Of a stretch of DNA of 18,776 nucleotides, positions 7,079 through 15,589 are shown piece by piece (positions within the stretch are counted from its first letter, which is position 1; each line of letters begins with the position of its first letter). Under the pieces are notes generated by a model, which saw only the letters and a program-made list of their open reading frames with translations, had not been told where the DNA came from and did no database searches. The stretch is from the NCBI GenBank assembly GCA_016201085.1, contig JACQDO010000138.1:1-18776 (forward strand). The letters run 5' to 3'. The position numbers and the translations under genes are program-made. The stretch is from Hyphomicrobiales bacterium (GTDB taxonomy: Bacteria; Pseudomonadota; Alphaproteobacteria; Rhizobiales; Xanthobacteraceae).

Positions 7079-7136
7079 GGTGCCGTTACCCGCTTCTACT
7101 CGTAGGCTCAATTGCGCCAGCTCTTTGGCTATGCTG

Positions 7137-7385
7137 TCAACAACCCGATCTACGCTTCCGAGGCCGCTTGGAGGTGTCGGCCAAGAGGTCTTTCAGGCTG
7201 CCGCCCAGCAGAATTTCCAGCGCGCGAAGTTCGCTTTCGGTGATCGGAATAGGCGCCGGTAGATCAAACACCACCCGCGCCCGAAGCCAATCGGCTCGGT
7301 CGGTTCGACGATCCTCTGGCCCATCCTCGCCGCGCCTGTTTCCGCGCCGGATGAGTCTCGCACCGGTCGTCGTGCATGGTGGCAC
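7137..7385 (-). CDS. Unknown small ORF upstream of the truncated recombinase
   Basis: A minus-strand ORF with a GTG start at 7385 and a TGA 59 bp before the recombinase ATG at 7078. The last 50 residues look protein-like: DWLRARVVFDLPAPIPITES, then ELRALEILLGGSLKDLLA and a basic tail. The first 30 residues are rich in Arg and Gly and less convincing. It may be the 3' part of a gene whose beginning was separated by the IS630 insertion at 7420, or a small gene preceding the recombinase. I do not recognise the family. Confidence 0.35.
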   Translation of the reverse strand: MPPCTTTGARLIRRGNRRGEDGPEDRRTDRADWLRARVVFDLPAPIPITESELRALEILLGGSLKDLLADTSKRPRKRRSGC

Positions 7386-7421
7386 GGGCTGCCGGCAAGC
7401 CTTGCGGTTTGGATTTCACTA

Positions 7422-8536
7422 TTGATCCGTCCATAAGTAAGTACACCATCACGCTGCGTATTTAAGGGATGGCATTTGGTAGAACGCGCGGATTGTTTCC
7501 GGATCGTTTTGCAGGTGACGCATGGATGAACGGACTTTGGTTTTGAAATCGTTTTTGTCGGTGATCGCCATGCGTCCAACGGTGTCGGCTTTCAGGTGTT
7601 TCCAGACCAATTCATCGGGGTTGCGGTCGGGCGAATAGGGCGGAAGGTAAAACAGCCGCAGCTTTCCGTTCAGGCTTTCGACAAAGGCCTTGGTTTTCTT
7701 CGCGATGTGGGCGGGTCCCCGATCAACAACCAAAATGATGGGGCGCTTGGCCCTGTGATCAGGCGCTTCAGAAATTAGATGAACACCTCGGCGTTGACCC
7801 CACCTTTCTCCTTGATCATGAACCGCATATGACCTCGTGCGGTTATCGCTGAGATTAGGCTCATGCGATGGCGGGCGCCGGTCGTTTCCACAACTGGCGT
7901 TTTACCCCGCTTGCCCCCCCCGCGTGATGATCGGAGCGCATATGAGCAGCATCGCCGAAGAAAATCTCGGCTTTGACGCGCTGCGCAAGGGCTTTGATCT
8001 TTGGATATTCCTTCTTGAGCCATTGTTGCACCAGAGCCTCGTCGCGCTCTTGCGCGCGGTGCAAAGGCTTCTGGCAGGTGATGCCGAGTTGCGCCAGCAG
8101 CCGTCCGACCGAATTGGCACTCAACGTCACGCCAAACCTGGATTTGATCAGCGCCGCCACCATCCCCCGCGTCCACAATGCAAACGCGAACTTCAGTTGC
8201 AACGGATTCTTCTGCGTCACCACATCGCAAACCCATCGCAGGGCGCGGGCATCCAGTTTAGGAGGTCGCCCAAAAAGCGGCTTTGCCTTCAACGCTCCCC
8301 ATCCACCACGCCGATACTGCGCCAACCATCCATACATCGTGCGGCGACTAATCCTAAACGATCACGCGACACTCTCGGGGCTTTCGCCAGCGTGTACGCT
8401 ACGCACGGCACGCATGCGCATCGCTTCCAATGTCGCGTGATCCAGTTTCCGGGCATCGTCTCGTCTCATCCCGCCATCGAATCAACCCAAACGCTCCTCG
8501 TCAACAAAAATATGCATCTACTTATGGACGGATTAA
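7422..8536 (-). mobile_element. IS630-family insertion sequence with TA target duplication
   Basis: An 1115-bp element. The ends are TTGATCCGTCCATAAGTA (7422-7439) and its inverted partner at 8519-8536, matching at 17 of 18 positions. A TA dinucleotide flanks both sides (7420-7421 and 8537-8538), the target duplication typical of IS630/Tc1. The length is normal for the family. A single transposase relic on the minus strand fills it. Confidence 0.88.
7449..8469 (-). pseudogene. IS630 family transposase, broken by two stops and two frameshifts
   Basis: The reading begins at ATG 8469 (MRRDDARKLDHATLEAMRMR) with an N-terminal helix-turn-helix ([13 protein letters not shown]). Lesions in order are: an in-frame TGA at 8364-8362 (SVA*SFRI); a one-base shift at a run of eight G (7914-7921) between SDHHAGG and GKRGKTPVV; a TAA at 7777-7775 (AEVFI*FLKRL, where Glu is expected); and a one-base loss near 7757. 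The last piece carries VVDRGPAH (second Asp) and YLPPYSPDRNPDELVWKHLK (third acidic residue), ending at 7449. The first Asp is in [12 protein letters not shown]. The active-site residues survive but the frame does not, so the copy cannot make its own transposase. The G-run shift alone could be programmed slippage; the other lesions are plain decay. Confidence 0.88.
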
Positions 8537-8662
8537 TACATTGTCGTTGCCCTAGTCAGGAGGCTGTCGCGATGTCCCTGCTGTGCCGCTCAAATCCGGA
8601 CACGCCCACGTTCGTTCATGACGCAGTAAGATTAGCATTCCACGTGGCTCTATCGCCGAAGA

Positions 8663-8700
8663 CCGGTCACCTCGTGTCACTTTTTGTGCGAGATGACCGG
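8663..8700 (-). terminator. Inverted repeat spanning the 3' end of the second hydrolase gene
   Basis: CCGGTCACCTCG (8663-8674) pairs with CGAGATGACCGG (8689-8700) with one mismatch; the 14-nt loop holds the stop codon region of the minus-strand gene. No T run follows on the minus strand, so it is at best a weak terminator or a 3' stabilising hairpin at the end of the operon. The 8539-8662 interval between IS630 and this hairpin shows no gene. Confidence 0.4.
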
Positions 8701-10362
8701 AATGAGAAGGTGGGAATCGTACTTGCCGCCGGTGTGGATCACATGGGTTCCCGCGTTAATTGTCCTGGGATGCCGGGCGAGCACGATCCAGCTGGCGTAT
8801 TTGTAGAGGTCGCTTCCTTGCACGACGACGCGCAATCTCTCGCCGGCGGCAAAGCGGGTGCTGGAGGGCCAAATCTCGATTTCGACCGGCACAGCAACAC
8901 CTGGTTTTAACTTCAGTTGTTGGCTATGCAGCAGCCACGGCTGTGGCGGTGTTGAGCGTTCCTGATCGAGCTCGCGGTGCGAAGCGCGCAACCAACCGAG
9001 TGCAACCGGGCCGTCCTCCAATGCGCTGAACGCCGCAAACGGCACATATTTGCCGTGGCGATCGAATTTCTGAATGGCGATGAAGAGGTCCATGTCGTCG
9101 GCGCCGACCGCCTCGACCCACAGCCGCAGCTTCATGTGACCGGTCAGTTCGGTCGTCTCGCGGAAAACATGATCAAATTGCGCTCGTTCTTCGCGGTAAG
9201 CTGCCGGACTGCGCGATTCATCGCCCGGCGCGTCATAGCGCGCCTGCGAAGCGGACCTGACCGGGGCGGTCTTCAATGACTCGCTGCGGGCGTCCAAATA
9301 GAGCTTTTTGTATTTTGTGCGCGCCAGCGGCCATTCGTTCTCATTGCGCGACTTGCCGACGTAGTAGCGATCGCGCGTCTCGATCCTGATCTTCGGCCAT
9401 TTGGATATATCGTTATCGATCCCTTTGAGAAAACGATCGAAGAAGGTGCGCTGTTTCTCCACGCTGTCCGGCTGATGATAGTTCTCCCATTTTTTGCGCC
9501 CGTGCACGATGAGCCACTTGTCCTTGGAAGCGATGTGATTGAAGGCGTGCAGAGTCCCCCGCAGATGCAGGCCTTGGTCCGCCCAGCTTGCCACGACAAA
9601 AGCGGGCACATTGATCTTGCCAAAATCGGCGACTTTGGTCGCCCAATATGCATCGAATAGCGGATGCTCCTTTATCATCGCAGGCAAATCTTCCACCCGG
9701 TTCACCGAATAGGAGACGGATTTTTGCCAAATCGGCGTGAAGAAGGTCTCGGGAATGCCGCCATGGAAGGCGAATTCCCGGTACATGTCGCTCAAGCCTT
9801 CCCACGGATTGATGGCGGCAAGATGCGGCGGTTGTGTCGCCGCGATCAACCACTGAACGATGGCGAGGTAGGAGACGCCAGTCAGTCCGACCTTGCCGTT
9901 GCACCACTCCTGCACGCCCGCCCATTCGACGAGGTCGTACCCGTCGCGGCCTTCCTCATGCCCCCAATAAACGGCGTTGCCTTCCGACTGCCAGACGCCG
10001 CGCGGGTCGACATTGATGATCGCGTAGCCATGCGGCACCCAATAGAGTGGATCGGGTGACTCGAAATTCGTGTATTTCGAATACCACTCGCGTTTGACCC
10101 CGCCTTCCTTGAGGAAATACTCATACTGGAAGGGCCGGTGTTTGCCGTAGGAACTCCAGGCGATTAGCGCCGGAACTTTTCCTTTCCCCTCGGGACGAGT
10201 CACGTCGATATATATTTTGACGCCGTCGCGCATCGGCACGGCGACATCGTGCTCGATGAGCATGCCGTGCTCTCTCGTCGTCTTGTAGCCAAGGCCCGGA
10301 TAACCGTGCTTGGTCGGAGGCACCCCCGCGCGGAAAAGTCGTTCGAACGCTTCCTTCGTCAT
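8677..10362 (-). CDS. CocE/NonD family alpha/beta hydrolase (second copy, catalytic residues present)
   Basis: A 561-aa serine hydrolase of the X-Pro dipeptidyl-peptidase S15 / CocE family; members cleave ester or amide bonds of small acyl compounds. The alpha/beta-hydrolase core (about 35-320) shows PMRDGVKIYIDVTRP, then VDPRGVWQSEG, the nucleophile elbow GVSYLA (S164), Asp in VASWADQGLH (D262) and a likely His in LIVHGRKKWENY (H288). Residues about 380-561 form the family's C-terminal jelly roll, with the hallmark SHRELD. There is no signal peptide, so it acts in the cytoplasm. It lies 21 bp after the acyl-CoA synthetase; AGGAAGGG about 12 nt before the ATG is a distant but usable ribosome binding site. 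It is the last gene of the operon. The substrate is not predictable from the sequence. Confidence 0.9.
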   Translation of the reverse strand: MTKEAFERLFRAGVPPTKHGYPGLGYKTTREHGMLIEHDVAVPMRDGVKIYIDVTRPEGKGKVPALIAWSSYGKHRPFQYEYFLKEGGVKREWYSKYTNFESPDPLYWVPHGYAIINVDPRGVWQSEGNAVYWGHEEGRDGYDLVEWAGVQEWCNGKVGLTGVSYLAIVQWLIAATQPPHLAAINPWEGLSDMYREFAFHGGIPETFFTPIWQKSVSYSVNRVEDLPAMIKEHPLFDAYWATKVADFGKINVPAFVVASWADQGLHLRGTLHAFNHIASKDKWLIVHGRKKWENYHQPDSVEKQRTFFDRFLKGIDNDISKWPKIRIETRDRYYVGKSRNENEWPLARTKYKKLYLDARSESLKTAPVRSASQARYDAPGDESRSPAAYREERAQFDHVFRETTELTGHMKLRLWVEAVGADDMDLFIAIQKFDRHGKYVPFAAFSALEDGPVALGWLRASHRELDQERSTPPQPWLLHSQQLKLKPGVAVPVEIEIWPSSTRFAAGERLRVVVQGSDLYKYASWIVLARHPRTINAGTHVIHTGGKYDSHLLIPVISHKK

Positions 10363-10383
10363 CTGCAGTCCAACCCTTCCTGA

Positions 10384-11913
10384 TTAACGCAAAGCCGTCC
10401 GGTCGAGTTTGCCCAGCACATTGCGCGGGAGGGCATCGACGAATTCGATGATCTTTGGCCGCCGGTAACGCGGCAGTTCGTGACTCTCCAAACAGTAACG
10501 GTCGACGTCGGCGGCGGTGAGTTCGGGACTGCGGCGAACGATCAGCGCCTTGACCGTCTGCCCCCATTTCTCGTCCGGCACGCCGAAGACAGCGACATCG
10601 GCGATGGTCGGATGTTTGCAAAGGAAAAACTCAACCTCCTGCGGGTAGATGTTCTCGCCACCGCTGATGATGAGATTGTCGACGCGATCGACCGGGAAAA
10701 TATAGCCGTCGCTGTCGACCCGTACGATGTCGCGTGCATATTGCCAGCCATTGCGCGCCCGCAGCTTTTCGAGCGGCGTGCAGTAATATTCCGTAACGCT
10801 CTGTGGCCCGCGGTTGATGAGCTGACCTTCGCCCGGAATCGAGATAACGTGATCGGGTGCGGTCTCAATTCCCTCACTGGTCTTCACGACGCGCACTTCT
10901 TGAAAATAGCTCGGCTTGCCGATGCTTTCCCACTTTGCCTCCGGCTCCAGGCCGGTGTGACAGTTGGTGATGGCCGTGCAGCTCTCCGTCGTTCCATAGG
11001 TGTTGAGCACCTCGCAGCCAAGGCTATCGCGGACACGATGCAGCAACGTCTTGGGCAGCGGCGAGCCGCCGCTGCGCATGAGGCGCAGCGAAGATGTATC
11101 GAGATCGCTCAGTTGCCGTTTTGCTTCAGCCAACTGATGCATTTGCGTCGGTACCGCAAACGACTCGGTGACCTGGTGCTTCGCGATCAACCGTAAGGCT
11201 TTGTTTGCTTCGTATTCGCCGATCATGACTTGTGCGGCGCCAACAAATACATAGGCGACGAAGAAATTTGTCGCGGCACCGATCACGACCGGCGCCAGGC
11301 TCATACCGACGTGCCCCCGATCCAAGCCCATTTCGAGGCAGTATTGGATCGCGGTAAGAATCTGCGTCCCGTTGGTGAAAGCCGCGCCTTTCGGCCGCCC
11401 GGTGGTGCCCGACGTGTGAATGACGTTGCACAGGTCAAGCTCCGTGATGTCGACCCATGCCGGCTCGGTCGCCGGGAATTCTGCGCAATTTTCAAACCGT
11501 GATGCCCGGCGTGGAATCGGGTCGCCCACACCGATGAAGCGGCAGAAATCCGCGCTTTTCATGATCTCGGCGACTTTATCGGAATATACGGAATTGAAGA
11601 GGAGAACCTTGAGCTTCTCTTGCTGCACGGTGTACCCAAGAGCGCCTACCGACAACCGGTAGTTCATGCCCGAAGATACCGCTCCGAGTTTTTGACAGGC
11701 CAAGAAGCCAATCGCAAACTCCGCGCAGTTATTGAGAAGGAGGCCGACGGTGTCGCCTTTGCTCACCCCCTGATCGGTCAAGAAATTGGCAAAGCGGTTC
11801 ACGGCCGCGTTGAGTTCGGCGAAAGTGTAGCTGCGCTCACTGCCAATAATCGCGGTTCTGTTGGGCCAGCGGTGGACGTTGCCGACAAAGCTGTCACGTA
11901 GCGTCCCAAGCAT
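10384..11913 (-). CDS. Acyl-CoA synthetase / AMP-dependent ligase (fadD-like)
   Basis: A full-length adenylate-forming enzyme (509 aa from this start) that would convert a carboxylic acid, ATP and CoA to an acyl-CoA. Residues counted from the upstream ATG at 11931: phosphate loop HTSGTTGRPKG (172-182), YGTTE (312-316), the ribose-binding Asp in YARDIVRV (D401, where most relatives have TGD), hinge ISGGENIYPQEVE, and the catalytic Lys in NVLGKLDR (K508). The start at 11913 is preferred because a perfect GGAGGT (11921-11926) lies 7 nt upstream; the ATG at 11931 has only a poor site. It sits between the binding protein and the second hydrolase, so it probably activates the acid taken up or released by hydrolysis. 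The sequence resembles medium-chain or aromatic acid ligases of catabolic clusters; the substrate is unknown. Confidence 0.92.
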   Translation of the reverse strand: MLGTLRDSFVGNVHRWPNRTAIIGSERSYTFAELNAAVNRFANFLTDQGVSKGDTVGLLLNNCAEFAIGFLACQKLGAVSSGMNYRLSVGALGYTVQQEKLKVLLFNSVYSDKVAEIMKSADFCRFIGVGDPIPRRASRFENCAEFPATEPAWVDITELDLCNVIHTSGTTGRPKGAAFTNGTQILTAIQYCLEMGLDRGHVGMSLAPVVIGAATNFFVAYVFVGAAQVMIGEYEANKALRLIAKHQVTESFAVPTQMHQLAEAKRQLSDLDTSSLRLMRSGGSPLPKTLLHRVRDSLGCEVLNTYGTTESCTAITNCHTGLEPEAKWESIGKPSYFQEVRVVKTSEGIETAPDHVISIPGEGQLINRGPQSVTEYYCTPLEKLRARNGWQYARDIVRVDSDGYIFPVDRVDNLIISGGENIYPQEVEFFLCKHPTIADVAVFGVPDEKWGQTVKALIVRRSPELTAADVDRYCLESHELPRYRRPKIIEFVDALPRNVLGKLDRTALR

Positions 11914-11920
11914 GCGCATC

Positions 11921-11926
11921 ACCTCC
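11921..11926 (-). promoter_or_regulatory. Shine-Dalgarno GGAGGT deciding the ligase start
   Basis: GGAGGT on the minus strand, 7 nt before the ATG at 11913. It lies inside the coding sequence that would be implied by the upstream ATG at 11931, which favours the shorter protein. Confidence 0.6.
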
Positions 11927-11982
11927 GACATTTTCTCTTCAATCAGGCATCTACAACGTCGTCGCCGCGATCCCCGATTGTT

Positions 11983-12017
11983 CGGCGTGCAACTACATCC
12001 TATGCAGTTGCACGCCG
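11983..12017 (-). terminator. Strong hairpin between binding-protein gene and ligase gene
   Basis: CGGCGTGCAACT (11983-11994) and AGTTGCACGCCG (12006-12017) form a perfect 12-bp stem with an 11-nt loop, 14 bp after the stop of the binding-protein gene. No U run follows on the minus strand. It is either a partial terminator that lowers expression of the ligase and hydrolase, or a hairpin protecting the 3' end of the abundant binding-protein mRNA. Confidence 0.55.
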
Positions 12018-12030
12018 TCTTCGCTTTCGC

Positions 12031-13221
12031 CTAGCGTTGGGCTTTTGGCAGACTGTACTTCCAGGCCTTATTCGCGACGTCGATCTCGATGAGATGCGAG
12101 CGAATATAACCGTCGCCGGTGTCCTTCATGGTTATGTCGTTGAGACCGCGCCAAGTCTTCAGAGCGTTCAGCGCGTTCGTTATTTCCGAACGTGCCTTCT
12201 CCACGTCGGTCGTCCCATCGATATGCTTTTCTTTCATGATGCCGACTAGCATCATCGCCGCATCGTAGGCGATCGTCGCGTTGGCCACGTTGGCGGGCTT
12301 GGCCAGGCTGGTCGTTGCCCCCGACAATTTGGCGTAGCGCACGGTAAACTCATCATGCCCTTTGATCTCCAGCGCCGATTCATTGGTGTTGAAGCCGATC
12401 GCGTACACGTTCTTGGCGCCGGCGCTCACAGTTTGCGGAAAATTGCCCGGCCAAATCAGCGCATTCACGAGGACTGGCACCTGCAGCCCTTGCGTATCGA
12501 GCTCCTTCAACAGCGCCAGAACGTTCGGTGGAAACGCGCTGAGGAAGATGGCGTCCGGCGCAAGCCCGCGGATCTTGATCGCGGTCGGTGAGAAGTCGGT
12601 CGTACGAGTGTCGAACCCGACCGTGTCCAGGAGCTGAAGGCCGTGCGCTTTCGCGGACTTCTGGAATTCATTGATGCCGGAGGCACCGGATGCCTCCTTC
12701 AGATCGCCGGCGACGACAATTTTCTTGACCTTGGGAAACTTCTTCACGAACTCGGCAACGCCCTCGGGAACCATCAAGTCATCCGGCGGATGCAGACGCA
12801 GCGCGTAGGGCTTTTTCGAAATACCAGGCTTCAAGGCGGTAAAGTTGAGCACCGGCGCTTTCAAAGAGTCGGCGAGCGGGGCCACACTTTCCCACGTCGT
12901 CCCGGAAATCGGCCCAAGCGAGGCCACCACCCCGTCCGCCACGTGGCGACGGAAAAGCAGCACTGCCTGATCCGCCCGCCCCTGGTCATCGTCGATAACC
13001 AGCTGGATCTGGCTCCCATTCACCCCACCGGCCTTGTTGACGTCGTCAATCGCCATCGTGATGCCGATCCGATACATTGTGCCGTTCGGGGTTTGAAACC
13101 CCGAAAGCGGCACGCTGACACCGATCTTGATTGGCGGCTTGTCGGCGGCAAATAATGTTGAGCTTGCGAGCGCACCCGTTAGCACCGCGCAGCCTGCGGC
13201 AAATCTGCGTCTATTCATCAT
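12031..13221 (-). CDS. ABC transporter substrate-binding protein, Liv/branched-chain amino acid type
   Basis: A 396-aa periplasmic binding protein of the type 1 (LivJ/LivK, Peripla_BP_6) fold. The N-terminus MMNRRRFAAGCAVLTGALAS is a signal peptide with likely cleavage after LFA near residue 25; the RRRF pair resembles a Tat motif, so Tat export is possible. The mature start IKIGVSVPLSGFQTPNGTMY and the segment INGSQIQLVIDDDQGRADQA-like (here VNGSQIQLVIDDDQGRADQA) are typical. AAGGGGG 7 nt before the ATG at 13221 is a strong ribosome binding site. It follows livF by 17 bp. Family members bind amino acids, but in catabolic clusters also aromatic acids, amides and other small carboxylates, so the Liv label gives the fold, not the ligand. 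Confidence 0.93.
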   Translation of the reverse strand: MMNRRRFAAGCAVLTGALASSTLFAADKPPIKIGVSVPLSGFQTPNGTMYRIGITMAIDDVNKAGGVNGSQIQLVIDDDQGRADQAVLLFRRHVADGVVASLGPISGTTWESVAPLADSLKAPVLNFTALKPGISKKPYALRLHPPDDLMVPEGVAEFVKKFPKVKKIVVAGDLKEASGASGINEFQKSAKAHGLQLLDTVGFDTRTTDFSPTAIKIRGLAPDAIFLSAFPPNVLALLKELDTQGLQVPVLVNALIWPGNFPQTVSAGAKNVYAIGFNTNESALEIKGHDEFTVRYAKLSGATTSLAKPANVANATIAYDAAMMLVGIMKEKHIDGTTDVEKARSEITNALNALKTWRGLNDITMKDTGDGYIRSHLIEIDVANKAWKYSLPKAQR

Positions 13222-13238
13222 AGCATTTCCCCCTTTGC

Positions 13239-13958
13239 TTAAGTGAACCCAAGATACTGATTGAACAGCTCGGTATCGTGAGCGAGCACGTCGGCCTCGC
13301 CCTGCCGGACGATCGCACCCTGCCGAAGCACGTAGCCGCGATTGGCGAAACGCAAGGCGGCATGGACGTTCTGTTCGACAAGTAAAATTGCCATTCCTCG
13401 CGCCTTGAAGCCGCGTAGGATACGGTAGGCCTCGCGCACCATCCGCGGCGACAACCCGAGCGAGGGTTCGTCGAGCAGCAAGATTTTCGGTGTGCTGATG
13501 ATGGCGCGCGCCAAGGCCAGCATTTGCTGCTCGCCACCGGACAAGTTGCCCGCCGGCTGAGCCTGGCGCTCCTTGAGGCGAGGGAAATGCGCAAAAGCTT
13601 CCTCGACTGCGGCACCGAATGAACGTTTCGACGGATAGGTATCGAAGGCGAGTTGGAGATTCTCGAGCACGGTTTGCGTCGTGAGAATTCCGCGGTTTTC
13701 CGGCAGATGGATCACGCCTTGGCGCGCGAGCTTATGTGTCGGACTCCGGTCGGTGGGCACCCCATCGAGACGAATGGCGCCGCTCCATGGCAGCATGTTG
13801 CATATGGCGCGAAGCAGCGTCGTCTTACCCGCGCCGTTGGCGCCGACAACGGCCACGGTCTCGCCGGCGCGAACCTCAAGCGTGCATCCGCGCAATGCAT
13901 TGATCGGACCGTAAGACACCTGCAGGTTTTCCACCGCGAGCACGGGTGTTTCAGTCAT
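13239..13958 (-). CDS. livF: ABC transporter ATP-binding protein LivF-type
   Basis: A 239-aa nucleotide-binding subunit of a Liv-type importer. It shows Walker A GANGAGKTT (39-47), the LivF-typical HLPENRGI after the Q-loop region, signature LSGGEQQ (139-145), Walker B ILLLDEP (159-165) and H-loop region LLVEQNVHAALR. The start at 13958 gives the usual LivF length and overlaps the LivG stop by 8 bp (13951-13958); an upstream in-frame start at 13994 would lie deep within livG. It pairs with LivG on the cytoplasmic side of the LivH/LivM channel and powers import by ATP hydrolysis. Confidence 0.93.
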   Translation of the reverse strand: MTETPVLAVENLQVSYGPINALRGCTLEVRAGETVAVVGANGAGKTTLLRAICNMLPWSGAIRLDGVPTDRSPTHKLARQGVIHLPENRGILTTQTVLENLQLAFDTYPSKRSFGAAVEEAFAHFPRLKERQAQPAGNLSGGEQQMLALARAIISTPKILLLDEPSLGLSPRMVREAYRILRGFKARGMAILLVEQNVHAALRFANRGYVLRQGAIVRQGEADVLAHDTELFNQYLGFT

Positions 13959-14718
13959 CGGGCCCATCCGTACCAAGGTAGGCCTCGATGACATTCGGTT
14001 GGGCCAGAACGTCGTTCGGGCGCCCTTCGGCGATCTTGCGGCCGGAATCCATGACCACCAGGCGATCCGCCAATTCGCGCATCATCGCGACGTCGTGCTC
14101 GATGATCACAATCGCTTCGACCATTTGGTGCGACGACCTTATCGTACCGGCTAGTTCCTCAGTTTCCTGTTCATTCATTCCGGCGGCCGGCTCGTCGAGA
14201 AACAGCAGCGATGGCTTTCCCGCCAGCGCACGCGCGATTTCGAGACGCCGCGCTTCGCCATAGGCCAGAGCGCCGGCCAGCCAATCGCGCTTGTCGGCGA
14301 GGTGAAACTGTTCGAGCAGCGCCAGCGCGGTTGTCACAAAGCTACTCTGATTGCGCGCAAGCACGGAGCGGAAAGGCTGCTCGACATGGTCTTTAGTCGC
14401 GACGAGAACATTTTCGAGGACGGTCATCCGCCGCAGCAACCGGATGTTCTGGTAGGTGCGGGCAATTCCAAGTCGGGCCAACGCGTAGCTCGGCAAATGG
14501 GTGATATCGCGGCCGCCAAAGTTGATTGTGCCCGTGTCCGGCCGATAGAATCCGGTAACGACATTGACGAAGACGGATTTTCCGGCGCCGTTCGGGCCCA
14601 TGAGGCCGAGAATCTCACCGTGAATCACCTCGAGCGAAATCGATTCCAAGGCGGTGAGCCCGCGGAATGACTTGCTCAAGCCCTCGACTGCTAAAATCGA
14701 TTGAGAAACCTCATCCAT
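13951..14718 (-). CDS. livG: ABC transporter ATP-binding protein LivG-type
   Basis: A 255-aa ATPase subunit. It has Walker A GPNGAGKS (41-48), the LivG-typical GIARTYQNIRLLRRMTVLEN around the Q-loop (Q90), signature LAYGEARRLEIARAL (from 151), Walker B LLFLDEPAAGMN (from 171), His switch in IIEHDV (H208) and the C-terminal PNVIEAYLG common to LivG proteins. The residue after Walker A Ser is Val rather than the common Thr/Ser, a mild change that should not stop ATP binding. It starts 16 bp after the livM stop and overlaps livF. It forms the ATPase heterodimer with LivF. Confidence 0.93.
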   Translation of the reverse strand: MDEVSQSILAVEGLSKSFRGLTALESISLEVIHGEILGLMGPNGAGKSVFVNVVTGFYRPDTGTINFGGRDITHLPSYALARLGIARTYQNIRLLRRMTVLENVLVATKDHVEQPFRSVLARNQSSFVTTALALLEQFHLADKRDWLAGALAYGEARRLEIARALAGKPSLLFLDEPAAGMNEQETEELAGTIRSSHQMVEAIVIIEHDVAMMRELADRLVVMDSGRKIAEGRPNDVLAQPNVIEAYLGTDGPDD

Positions 14719-14734
14719 TTGCGCTCGGTGCTCT

Positions 14735-15589
14735 TTAGTCCGACTTCGCTACGTCCGATGTCGATATGGTCAAAGCCCTTTTTGTCCTCGCGGTGACGCT
14801 ACGGAACGCCAACAACCCGTCGGGGCGGATGAGAAGCAGGCCGAGAATGATGACCCCGAATGCGGTCGGCCGCCAACTCTCAAGACCGCGCACAAACTCG
14901 GGAATGAGGGTCATGATCGCTGCACCGATCGGCGGCCCCCACATGTTGTTAGTGCCGCCGAGCACGGCGTAGAGCACGATGAACACCGAAAGTACGATGC
15001 CAAACTGGTCCGGCGTCACATGAATAAGGTAATGCGCATAGAAACTGCCCGCGACGGCGGCAAGAAAGGCGCCCACCCCGAAGCAGACCACCTTCACATA
15101 GACGGCGTTGATACCGAGTGAGGCCGCACTCAATTCATCTTCGCGCACGGCGTCGAGGATGCGTTGCAACGGCGATTTTGACAGAAGCCACAGCCCGCAG
15201 CCGACCAAGACGACGAGGGCAATGACATGCCACTGCGTCGTCCCCACCATGCCGCCGAAACCTTGGATGCCGCCGACGTAATCGATCGATTCAATGACCG
15301 CTTTAACTGACACGGCGACGCCGACGGTCACGAGCATCAGGTAAATTCCGCGGGTTCGCAAAGCCGGAAAACCGACCAGAACACCGATAGCACCGGCAAC
15401 GATCCCGGCAATCGGCGCAGCGACCACAAGGGGCAGGCCGAATTTCACCGTCAGAACCCCTGACACATACGCGCCAATGGCCATGAAGCCACCGTTGGCG
15501 AATGATAGGCTGCCGGCCAGCAGGATGACGTACACGCTCCAAGCCAACACGATGTTCACGCCGACGAACACGACGTAATCCTGGATCAT
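14735..15589 (-). CDS. livM: Branched-chain amino acid-type ABC permease LivM
   Basis: A 284-aa inner-membrane permease with about eight hydrophobic segments spread over its length. The hallmark SLSFANGGFMAIGAYVSGVL (about 27-46), RTRGIYLMLVTVGVAV and DELSAASLGINAVYVKVVCF (ATPase-contact loop) are LivM features. The start is set at ATG 15589, whose ATGA overlaps the LivH stop (15586-15589); the longer ORF to 15700 would overlap livH coding sequence and lacks family similarity. It forms the channel with LivH. The C-terminus after the last membrane segment is a short polar tail. Confidence 0.92.
   Translation of the reverse strand: MIQDYVVFVGVNIVLAWSVYVILLAGSLSFANGGFMAIGAYVSGVLTVKFGLPLVVAAPIAGIVAGAIGVLVGFPALRTRGIYLMLVTVGVAVSVKAVIESIDYVGGIQGFGGMVGTTQWHVIALVVLVGCGLWLLSKSPLQRILDAVREDELSAASLGINAVYVKVVCFGVGAFLAAVAGSFYAHYLIHVTPDQFGIVLSVFIVLYAVLGGTNNMWGPPIGAAIMTLIPEFVRGLESWRPTAFGVIILGLLLIRPDGLLAFRSVTARTKRALTISTSDVAKSD

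Noticed and set aside
8539..8662. Possible gene between IS630 and the second hydrolase
   Set aside because: About 125 bp with no ORF of convincing composition and no RNA-gene signature.
7837..8910. Long plus-strand ORF (357 codons)
   Set aside because: It runs antisense to the IS630 transposase relic, crosses the IS630 right end and enters the hydrolase gene. Its residues are Arg/His/Pro-rich with no domain, so it is a shadow.
10480..11196. Plus-strand ORF of 238 codons
   Set aside because: Antisense to the acyl-CoA synthetase, whose motifs are complete on the minus strand.
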